Of a DNA stretch of 14,923 nucleotides, positions 1 to 5,943 are shown in pieces (position 1 is the stretch's first letter; the number at the start of each line of letters is the position of its first letter). Made by a program: the position numbers and the translations under genes. Below the pieces are notes generated by a model. It saw only the letters and a program-made list of their open reading frames with translations. It did not search any database and had not been told where the DNA came from. This DNA comes from UBA2210 sp036825195 (GTDB lineage: Bacteria > Desulfobacterota > Syntrophia > Syntrophales > UBA2210): positions 1 to 14,923 of the forward strand of contig DAISYQ010000057.1 in the NCBI GenBank assembly GCA_036825195.1, written 5' to 3'.

Positions 1-255
1 AAGAGTCTCGTAGTCGTCAATAAAATCAATGATTTCTTTTTTGTCCCATATATGGTTCCCGGAAGTCAAAACGTCTATTTCGTACTGGTAGAGTTCTTCG
101 ACAATCTTTCTGGTCACCCCGAATCCCCCGGCCGCGTTCTCGCAATTCGCAATAACGATGTCAATGCCGTAGTTCCCCACTATGCCGGGGAGGAGAACCC
201 GTACCGCTCTTCGCCCCGGGCTCCCCACGATGTCTCCGATAAAGAGTACCTTCAC
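1..255 (-). CDS. ymdB: YmdB-family metallophosphoesterase / cyclic-nucleotide phosphodiesterase, N-terminal 85 codons (cut by window edge)
   Basis: The reverse strand reads MKVLFIGDIVGSPGRRAV..., followed by ENAAGGFGVT and TSGNHIWDKKE, which matches the start of the TIGR00282/YmdB family. These proteins are calcineurin-like dimetal enzymes that hydrolyse cyclic nucleotides (2',3'-cAMP in Bacillus YmdB). Family metal ligands visible here are D8, E39, N67 and H68; the later histidine ligands lie beyond the window. The start codon is GTG (253-255), preceded by a GGACGGAAAG purine stretch, and it lies 18 bp after the rny stop, so the two genes are almost certainly co-transcribed. The rny-ymdB pairing is common in bacteria and links the enzyme to RNA turnover or nucleotide signalling. 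Only about one third of the expected ~260 residues is present. The family call is firm; the substrate in this organism is not known. Confidence 0.93.
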   Translation of the reverse strand, partial: MKVLFIGDIVGSPGRRAVRVLLPGIVGNYGIDIVIANCENAAGGFGVTRKIVEELYQYEIDVLTSGNHIWDKKEIIDFIDDYETL

Positions 256-273
256 GCTTCAGATCTTTCCGTC

Positions 274-1839
274 CTATTTTGCAAAATCGGATACACGCAT
301 CTCCCGTATGACCGTTACCTTTATCTGTCCGGGATAGGTAAGCTCCGATTCAACCTTTTTCACAATATCCTTACAGAGCATCACGGCATCATTCTCAGAC
401 ACCTTGTCATTTTCAACGAGGATACGAATCTCTCTTCCCGCCTGGATGGCATAGCATTTATCAACACCTTTGAACGATGTCGCTATCCCCTCCAGTTCGC
501 TCAACCGTTTCACGTATGTGGCCAGCATCTCCCTGCGGGCACCGGGTCTCGCGGCCGAAAGGGTGTCCGCCGCCTGTATCAGAACACCCAGGATGGTATT
601 GTTCCGCCCGTCGTCATGGTGCTGGGCGATAGCCTGAACAATCCTTTCGGATTCACCGTATTTCCTGGCAAACTCCGCTCCGATGGCGGCATGGGGCCCT
701 TCGATTTCGTGATCGACCGCCTTCCCGATATCGTGCAGTAATCCGGCCCTCTTGGCATCTTTTACGTTCACCTTGAGTTCGGCGGCCATCATTCCTGCAA
801 TATGTGAGACCTCCATGGAATGTTCAAGAACGTTCTGGGAAAAACTTGTCCGGAATCTCAACCTCCCGAGGAGATTCAGTAGTTCGGCATGGAGATCGTG
901 CACCCCCGCATCGAATGATGCCCGTTCACCGGTTTCCCGGATTACTTTATCGATATCGGTCTGTACCTTCTTGACGATCTCCTCTATTCTCCCCGGATGA
1001 ATCCTCCCGTCATTGATCAGATTCTCGAGGGATCTCTTTGCCACTTCCCGCCGTATGGGATCAAAGCTCGATATGACCACGGCTTCCGGTGTGTCATCGA
1101 TAATCAGGTCGGTACCGGTTGCGGCCTCAATGGCCCGTATGTTTCTCCCCTCCCTGCCGATGATCCTTCCTTTCATTTCGTCCGAGGGAAGATTCACAAC
1201 CGATACGGTCTTCTCGACAATAAAGTCGGATGCATATCGCTGGACCGCATAGGCCAGTATTTCCTGCGATTTCTTTTCGGATTCCCGTTTTGTCTCTTCC
1301 TCTATTCTCCGTATGACGCCGCTTGCCTCGTGCCGAGCATCATCCACCATCAACTGGACAAGGTGATCCTTTGCCTCCTGTGACGAAATCCCGGCGATTC
1401 TTTCCAGCCTCTCCCGTTGCTCTTCAATAATCTTGTCCAGTTTGGCATGCTTTTCATTCCAGAGGGCCTCTTTCCCGAGAACAGCGCTTTCCTTTTTTTC
1501 TATACTGGCCTCTCTCTGTACAAAAAGGTCCACTCGTTTATCCAGGTTCTCCTCCTTCTGGCGAAGCCGGTCTTCTACCTTCTCGAGTTCCGCCCTTCTA
1601 TCTCTTGTTTCTCTTTCAAATTCACCCTTGGATTTGAGAAGGGTGCTCTTGGCCTGAAGAATCGCCTCTTTCTTTATATTCTCCGCTTCTTTCTTGGCCT
1701 CACTTGTAATCCTCAGCGACAGGTTCTCGGACGATTCCAGCATCTTGCTGGATATGATCCTTCTGATCAGATATCCCAGCGCCACGCCAACTGCGACAGA
1801 CCCCAACACTATTAATATTATAAAACTGATGTTAGACAA
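274..1839 (-). CDS. rny: Ribonuclease Y (membrane-anchored endoribonuclease)
   Basis: Endoribonuclease that starts decay of many mRNAs in bacteria, anchored to the inner face of the cytoplasmic membrane. The 521-residue product has the full family layout and usual length: an N-terminal transmembrane helix (about residues 4-25), a long charged coiled coil (about 35-200), a KH RNA-binding domain with GRIIGREGRNI at 224-234, and an HD metal-phosphohydrolase domain with H340 and the LLHDIGK motif (H369-D370). The start is TTG at 1837-1839, chosen because a perfect GGAGGT Shine-Dalgarno (1848-1853) lies 8 nt upstream and no ATG precedes the membrane helix. It follows zapA and the 6S RNA gene and precedes ymdB. 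RNase Y is classically known from Firmicutes but is also common in delta-proteobacteria and spirochaetes. Confidence 0.97.
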   Translation of the reverse strand: MSNISFIILIVLGSVAVGVALGYLIRRIISSKMLESSENLSLRITSEAKKEAENIKKEAILQAKSTLLKSKGEFERETRDRRAELEKVEDRLRQKEENLDKRVDLFVQREASIEKKESAVLGKEALWNEKHAKLDKIIEEQRERLERIAGISSQEAKDHLVQLMVDDARHEASGVIRRIEEETKRESEKKSQEILAYAVQRYASDFIVEKTVSVVNLPSDEMKGRIIGREGRNIRAIEAATGTDLIIDDTPEAVVISSFDPIRREVAKRSLENLINDGRIHPGRIEEIVKKVQTDIDKVIRETGERASFDAGVHDLHAELLNLLGRLRFRTSFSQNVLEHSMEVSHIAGMMAAELKVNVKDAKRAGLLHDIGKAVDHEIEGPHAAIGAEFARKYGESERIVQAIAQHHDDGRNNTILGVLIQAADTLSAARPGARREMLATYVKRLSELEGIATSFKGVDKCYAIQAGREIRILVENDKVSENDAVMLCKDIVKKVESELTYPGQIKVTVIREMRVSDFAK

Positions 1840-1847
1840 ATTCTTTT

Positions 1848-1853
1848 ACCTCC
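1848..1853 (-). promoter_or_regulatory. Strong ribosome binding site for rny (decides the TTG start)
   Basis: The reverse strand carries GGAGGT inside a GGGGGGAGGT purine tract, 8 nt before the TTG at 1839. It is the strongest Shine-Dalgarno on the minus strand of this block and compensates for the weak TTG codon. Confidence 0.85.
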
Positions 1854-1921
1854 CCCCGTAATTATCATGTAAAAACTGGGAATTGAAACATTATAGGAAT
1901 GGGAGGGGAAAGGAAAACGAC

Positions 1922-1946
1922 ATGCCGCGCTGCCAAGCGCAGACAT
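1922..1946 (-). terminator. Stem-loop downstream of 6S RNA, possible partial terminator
   Basis: On the reverse strand ATGTC(U)GCGCT pairs with AGCGCGGCAT around a TGGC loop, giving 10 base pairs with one bulged U. It is followed by GTCGTTTTCCTTT, a broken T-rich tract. It lies between the 3' end of the 6S RNA (about 2011) and rny (start 1839). It could end the 6S transcript, or let a fraction of polymerases read into rny. The T-tract is interrupted, so termination may be weak. Confidence 0.45.
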
Positions 1947-2010
1947 ATGGAGGTCGGGTTGAATGCATCTCATCCCGGCCCCTGAGAGAAATGGAACTGC
2001 TTCTGCCATA

Positions 2011-2205
2011 TTCTCCCCCGCCTATGCCGTAACAACCTTTCTTTTGAACCTTATAAAAGGGTTAGCGCCCTGTTGCCGTTTCAGGCTTTCCACCCCTTCC
2101 TTTGCAGGAAGTGGCAGACATGCACACCACAAACAAGGAAGAGCGTCCAGCTATAAGGTGTTGGTTCAAAAATCTAAAAGTCATCACGCACATCGCAGGG
2201 GATTA
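2011..2205 (-). ncRNA. ssrS: 6S RNA (RNA polymerase-sigma70 regulator)
   Basis: 6S RNA imitates an open promoter and sequesters sigma70 RNA polymerase. Three blocks of the reverse strand line up in order with E. coli 6S RNA: GGTGTGCATG (E. coli GGTGAGCATG), AAGCCTGAAACGGCAAC (E. coli AAGCCTTAAAACTGCGAC), and AAGGTTCAA plus GTTACGGCATAGGCGG (E. coli AAGGGTTCAAGGGTTACAGCCTGCGGCGG, split here). A long closing stem is present: 2195-2202 pairs with 2014-2021 (8 bp), 2190-2192 with 2025-2027, and 2183-2188 with 2028-2033. A hairpin with a GCAA-type loop (CCACTTCCT/AGGAAGGGGTGG) sits next to AAGCCT, as expected. Location directly after zapA matches the classic zapA-ssrS arrangement. Ends are estimated from pairing; the 5' strand of the closing stem lies within the zapA coding region. 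A weak promoter (TTGAAG, 15 nt, TAGATA) may lie at 2218-2244 inside zapA. Confidence 0.85.
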
Positions 2206-2485
2206 ACTTGCTTTTTTTATCTATATAACTGATTAATTCTTCAACTCCGTTTTCAAATCTGCTCTGCAGATCCTCTTTTTCTTCTTTTACTTTAAACAAT
2301 TCCTCGGTAATATTTAAAGCAACCAATATAGCGATATCTGAAGTTGTTACATTCTCTGAGGCCTCTCCTATTTCCGCAGCCCTCTCATTTATATACCGGA
2401 CAATACTGTTTACATACTCATCCCCTTTATCACTCAGGACCGAAAATTCTCGTCCAATGACCATTATATCGAAACGCTTTTTCAA
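2174..2485 (-). CDS. zapA: Cell division protein ZapA
   Basis: ZapA is a small cytosolic protein that binds and bundles FtsZ filaments and stabilises the Z-ring. The 103-residue product shows the family pattern: an N-terminal beta region with DIMVIGREFSVLSD, then a conserved helix YVNSIVRYINERAAEI, TSDIAILVALNITEEL, and a C-terminal coiled coil (about residues 65-95). The start is TTG at 2483-2485, with GGGGAA 7 nt upstream; the next ATG (M8) would remove the first strand. The gene lies 22 bp after the zapB-like gene. Its last ten codons (from about 2205) double as the 5' strand of the 6S RNA closing stem, an unusual overlap of coding and structural RNA constraint. Confidence 0.93.
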   Translation of the reverse strand: MKKRFDIMVIGREFSVLSDKGDEYVNSIVRYINERAAEIGEASENVTTSDIAILVALNITEELFKVKEEKEDLQSRFENGVEELISYIDKKSKLIPCDVRDDF

Positions 2486-2507
2486 ATGCGATTCCCCTGT
2501 TGTGAGC

Positions 2508-2729
2508 CTAAGGTACCTCTACATCATGCAGCATATCAAGGAGCATATCCACCTTGGTACGGACCACATCCTTTTCGTCTTGTAAGGTCCTTATCTTGTT
2601 GTTCGCCTCTTCCAGTTCCGCGCTTTTCCCCTCCAACAACTTTTCCAGCTCAATATTCCGTTCCTTGAGTACGGAATACTCATCTATAATCCCCTTGATT
2701 TTCTGTTCAAGTTCGCTAAATTCTACCAA
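2508..2729 (-). CDS. zapB: ZapB-like coiled-coil cell division protein
   Basis: A 73-residue acidic protein that is almost entirely heptad-patterned coiled coil (about residues 4-65: LEQKIKGIIDEY, LEKLLEGKSAELEEANNKI and onward), with no membrane segment or signal. Size, composition and position directly upstream of zapA match the ZapB family, which joins the Z-ring through ZapA and links it to the nucleoid in gamma-proteobacteria. The start is TTG at 2727-2729 with AAGGTG 5 nt upstream. It is the first gene after the promoter at 2781-2809, giving a 5' leader of about 45 nt. The name rests mainly on context, since short coiled coils carry little sequence signature. Confidence 0.75.
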   Translation of the reverse strand: MVEFSELEQKIKGIIDEYSVLKERNIELEKLLEGKSAELEEANNKIRTLQDEKDVVRTKVDMLLDMLHDVEVP

Positions 2730-2780
2730 CTTTGCACCTTGCTATACACTTTCTATCAAGTGATGTACTCTTTGATTTCA

Positions 2781-2809
2781 ATTATGACAATTCGCCCGGT
2801 AAAAGTCAA
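2781..2809 (-). promoter_or_regulatory. Sigma70-type promoter of the zapB-zapA-(6S)-rny-ymdB block
   Basis: On the reverse strand TTGACT (2804-2809) and CATAAT (2781-2786) are separated by exactly 17 nt. The predicted transcription start is near 2774, about 45 nt before the zapB TTG start. No other equally good match lies between it and zapB. Confidence 0.7.
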
Positions 2810-2887
2810 GATGCTATTTATCCCTCAAGAACATCGTGGTTGCATTTTTGCCACCTACTATTTTATACTTGGCATACGAAATAATCC

Positions 2888-2916
2888 TTGACAGGCAAAC
2901 TGTATTGTACTATATG
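2888..2916 (+). promoter_or_regulatory. Sigma70-type promoter of fusA
   Basis: A perfect -35 TTGACA (2888-2893) is followed after 17 nt by TATATG (2911-2916). The predicted start near 2923 gives a leader of about 110 nt before the fusA ATG at 3034, long enough to hold the stem-loop at 2953-2985. Confidence 0.75.
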
Positions 2917-2952
2917 CGGCGGTCTTTCGCACCAGATTGATTACAGCCACGG

Positions 2953-2985
2953 ACCCCCCATACGGTGATCCATCGCCAGGGGGGT
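2953..2985 (+). promoter_or_regulatory. Stem-loop in the fusA leader, possible attenuator or mRNA-stabilising element
   Basis: ACCCCCC (2953-2959) pairs with GGGGGGT (2979-2985), a 7-bp stem. Inside it GGTG (2964-2967) can pair with CGCC (2974-2977) around an ATCCAT loop. The right arm is followed by TATTTACTATAAA, so it resembles an intrinsic terminator with a poor U-tract. It lies between the predicted fusA start site and the ribosome binding site. It could attenuate transcription, bind a regulator, or protect the 5' end; sequence alone cannot decide. Confidence 0.55.
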
Positions 2986-3033
2986 TATTTACTATAAACG
3001 GTCGAATAATAACCATAAACAGGGAAAGTAGGG

Positions 3034-5115
3034 ATGGACGACAGAAAAGTAAGAAACATAGGTATCAGCGCTCACATCGATTCCGGAAAAACAACGCTGA
3101 CAGAGAGAATCCTTTTTTATACCAAACGCATTCATGCGATACATGACGTCAAGGGGAAGGACGGAGTCGGTGCCACCATGGATTCCATGGAGCTCGAAAA
3201 GGAACGGGGTATAACCATAGCCTCGGCGGCCACATTCTGCAAATGGAGAGGCCACGAAATCAACATCATCGATACACCCGGCCATGTCGATTTCACCGTA
3301 GAGGTCGAACGTTCTCTCAGAGTGCTCGACGGAGCCGTCCTTGTGCTGTGCTCAGTGGGCGGCGTTCAGTCCCAGTCGATTACCGTCGATCAGCAGATGA
3401 AACGGTATAAAGTTCCGTGCATCGCTTTTATAAACAAATGTGACCGAAGCGGCGCGAACCCCTATCGTGTCATCACACAGCTCAGATCGAAGCTGGGGCA
3501 CAACGCGGTAGCCATGCAGATACCGATCGGACTCGAAAACAATTTTCAGGGCATTGTGGATCTGGTTTCAATGAAAGCGGTCTATTTTGACGGCGATAAC
3601 GGAGAGAATGTCCGCATCGAAGAGATTCCGAGCGATCTGATGGAGGAAGCCACTGCAAAGAGAGAGGAACTGATCGACGCCGCCTCCATGTTCTCGGACG
3701 AACTGACCGAGGCAATTCTCGAAGAAAAGGAAATCACGGAGGAACTTCTCCTCAGCGCCCTGCGCACCGGGACGCTTACACGTGGAATCACACCGGTTCT
3801 GATGGGATCGGCTTATAAGAACAAAGGCGTCCAGCCTATGCTCGATGCGGTGACAGAACTGCTCCCCTGTCCCTCCGACATGAAGAACGAAGCCCTCGAC
3901 ACCGGCAACAATGAAGAACCGGTCATCCTTTCATCCAATCCTGAAGACCCGACGGTGGCCCTCGCATTCAAACTGGAAGACGGACCCTACGGTCAGCTTA
4001 CCTATATCCGGGTATATCAGGGTTCCATTGCAAAGGGTTCCACCATAGTCAATGCCCGCACAGAGAAGAAGGTCAAGGTCGGCCGCGTTGTCCGCATGCA
4101 CGCCGACCAGATGGAAGATATGGAGATCCTTCCCGCAGGATACATCGGTGCTCTTTTTGGTATTGATTGTGCATCGGGTGACACCTTTACGTCTCCGGGA
4201 ACCGCCCTGACCATGAGTTCCATGTTTGTAGCCGATCCGGTCATATCGCTGTCCATTACCCCGAAAGACAACAAATCTCAGATAAGCATGTCCAAGGCCC
4301 TGAACCGTTTTACAAAGGAAGACCCTACTTTCAAAACCTTTGTCGACGAGGAAACAAAAGAGACGATTATTGAAGGAATGGGTGAATTGCATCTGGAAAT
4401 CTATGTCGAGCGGATGCGGCGTGAATATGGTGCCGAGGTAGAAACCGGCAATCCGCGAGTCGCATACCGCGAGACCATTACACAAAAAGCGGAGTTTAAC
4501 TATACCCATAAAAAGCAGACCGGCGGATCGGGTCAATACGGCAGGGTCGCTGGATACATAGAGCCCATCACGGATAAGGAGTTTGAGTTCGTCAACAGCA
4601 TTACCGGAGGTGTTATTCCCACACAGTTCATACCCGCATGCGAGAAGGGATTCTATGAATGTATGGCAAAGGGTCCCCGGATGGAGTTTCCGGTAACGGG
4701 AGTACGAGTGGTTATCAACGACGGTGCGTCGCACAGCGTGGATTCTTCGGACAATGCATTTCAGGCAGCGGCACGTGGCGCATTCCGGGAAGCGTACGCC
4801 AGAGCAAAAGCCGTTATCCATGAGCCGGTGATGAAGGTTGTCGTTGAAACACCCACCGAGTTTCAGGGTCCGGTCATGGGTCTCTTAAATCAGCGCCGTG
4901 GAATGATCGTCGGCGCACAGGACGATGGGCCCATATGCGTTATTGAAGCACAGGTACCTCTAGCAGAGATGTTCGGATTCTCGACCGTTCTAAGATCGGC
5001 GACACAGGGACAGGCCCAGTTCACCATGGAATTCGCACTCTACAAACTGGTTCCCCAGTCAATCGCGGAGGAATTGGCCGAAAAAATGGCGAAAAAGCGG
5101 AAGGGTGTACAATAG
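3034..5115 (+). CDS. fusA: Translation elongation factor G, mitochondrial-like (spdEFG1 type)
   Basis: GTPase that drives tRNA-mRNA translocation on the ribosome. The 693-residue product has all five domains. G motifs: AHIDSGKTT (13-21), RGIT (58-61), DTPGH (80-84), NKCD (134-137) and GSAYKNKG near residue 260. Domain IV contains GGSGQYGRV near residue 500. Several stretches match mitochondrial EF-G1 rather than ordinary bacterial EF-G: AHIDSGKTTL (usual AHIDAGKTTT), VKGKDGVGATMDSMELE, QIPIGLENNFQGIVDL, and LFGIDCASGDTF. Such mitochondrial-like EF-Gs are known from spirochaetes, planctomycetes and delta-proteobacteria, where EF-G1 translocates and a separate EF-G2 acts in recycling. The ATG is preceded by AGGGA. 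A P-loop gene follows 40 bp downstream. Confidence 0.96.
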   Translation: MDDRKVRNIGISAHIDSGKTTLTERILFYTKRIHAIHDVKGKDGVGATMDSMELEKERGITIASAATFCKWRGHEINIIDTPGHVDFTVEVERSLRVLDGAVLVLCSVGGVQSQSITVDQQMKRYKVPCIAFINKCDRSGANPYRVITQLRSKLGHNAVAMQIPIGLENNFQGIVDLVSMKAVYFDGDNGENVRIEEIPSDLMEEATAKREELIDAASMFSDELTEAILEEKEITEELLLSALRTGTLTRGITPVLMGSAYKNKGVQPMLDAVTELLPCPSDMKNEALDTGNNEEPVILSSNPEDPTVALAFKLEDGPYGQLTYIRVYQGSIAKGSTIVNARTEKKVKVGRVVRMHADQMEDMEILPAGYIGALFGIDCASGDTFTSPGTALTMSSMFVADPVISLSITPKDNKSQISMSKALNRFTKEDPTFKTFVDEETKETIIEGMGELHLEIYVERMRREYGAEVETGNPRVAYRETITQKAEFNYTHKKQTGGSGQYGRVAGYIEPITDKEFEFVNSITGGVIPTQFIPACEKGFYECMAKGPRMEFPVTGVRVVINDGASHSVDSSDNAFQAAARGAFREAYARAKAVIHEPVMKVVVETPTEFQGPVMGLLNQRRGMIVGAQDDGPICVIEAQVPLAEMFGFSTVLRSATQGQAQFTMEFALYKLVPQSIAEELAEKMAKKRKGVQ

Positions 5116-5155
5116 AAAAACGAAGGCTTGAACGGATAAATACAGGAGCTCAACA

Positions 5156-5839
5156 ATGGAAAAAAACGATTTCCCTATGAAACACCCCCTCGGACTCGAG
5201 GGAAATACTACGGATCTTATCTCAAAGGGTGAGTTCGGCGCCGTTCTTTCGCGGGCCGGGGTCGGCAAAACCGCTTTCCTGGTTCAGCTTGCCCTCAATG
5301 CAATGCTGAGAGACAAAAACGTTCTCCACATAAGTTTGAATGATCCTGTTGACAAGATTACCTTATGGTACAAGGAATTATTCAACCATCTGGCACAGCG
5401 CTACGCCTTTGAACAGGCAGGCCAGATCTGGGGAACTCTGCTCCCCCACCGGTTTATTATGACCTTCCGAGTTGCCGGTTTCAGCGTTCCGAGGCTCAGG
5501 GAACGGCTCGCGGACCTTACCGGACAGGACATATTTCACCCCGACATGGTCATCATTGACGGGTTCAAATTCGACGAGGCAACCAGGGAATCTCTTGCGG
5601 ATTTAAAGAACCTTGCAGCGGAACAATCATTCAGCGCGTGGTTCAGCGTTCATACCCATCGTCATGAAGAAACTCCCTTGAACAGCATTCCTGTCCCGCT
5701 CCTGGACGTGGAAGACCTGTTTGATGTGGCGTTCAGACTCCAGCCGGTGGAAAAAGACATTCATATACAACCGCTGAAGGGACCGATCTTCGATCTGGCT
5801 CCTCTGACACTGGATGCGTCCAGCATGCTCATAAAATAA
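5156..5839 (+). CDS. P-loop NTPase of unknown function, co-transcribed with fusA
   Basis: I do not recognise a named family. The 227-residue protein is soluble by sequence, with no signal or transmembrane segment. It has a Walker A-like loop SRAGVGKT (32-39), in which the usual first glycine is replaced by serine. A strand and helix (VLHISLNDPVDKITLWY) follow, then a likely Walker B strand MVIID (131-135). A further strand ending FSVHTHRHE (163-171) could carry sensor residues. The order fits a minimal RecA/KaiC/DnaB-like ATPase core, and the C-terminus ends in short strands. The ATG lies 8 nt after AGGAGC, a good ribosome binding site, and 40 bp after the fusA stop, with no terminator between, so both are probably on one mRNA. 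A role in translation or stress regulation would be context-based inference only. Confidence 0.85.
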   Translation: MEKNDFPMKHPLGLEGNTTDLISKGEFGAVLSRAGVGKTAFLVQLALNAMLRDKNVLHISLNDPVDKITLWYKELFNHLAQRYAFEQAGQIWGTLLPHRFIMTFRVAGFSVPRLRERLADLTGQDIFHPDMVIIDGFKFDEATRESLADLKNLAAEQSFSAWFSVHTHRHEETPLNSIPVPLLDVEDLFDVAFRLQPVEKDIHIQPLKGPIFDLAPLTLDASSMLIK

Positions 5840-5943
5840 GAAGCCCTGCTTCGCAAGATACGACCGGATTACAGATCAGGCAAGACGCGCACCGATCACT
5901 CAGCAATTTTCCCGGTACCCCGGGATAGTGGTTGCCCGGATCT

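Larger units (their letters stand above)
2730..3033. other. 304-bp divergent intergenic region between zapB and fusA
   Basis: No coding region or tRNA is visible here. It holds two back-to-back sigma70-type promoters with start sites roughly 150 bp apart (listed separately) and a strong stem-loop in the fusA leader. The stretch 2810-2887 between the two promoters is AT-rich with no clear repeat or operator that I can recognise. Confidence 0.7.

Noticed and set aside
1818..2009. Short minus-strand open frame between the 6S RNA and rny
   Set aside because: It runs through the terminator-like hairpin and the rny ribosome binding site, has no family resemblance and no ribosome binding site of its own.
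3931..4821. Open frame of 296 codons on the minus strand inside fusA
   Set aside because: Antisense shadow of a well-conserved EF-G; no motif, no promoter or ribosome binding site.
5840..5943. Possible terminator between the P-loop gene and the convergent dehydrogenase gene
   Set aside because: Only a short CCCGG/CCGGG dyad with AAAATT on one side was seen; too weak to list as a feature.
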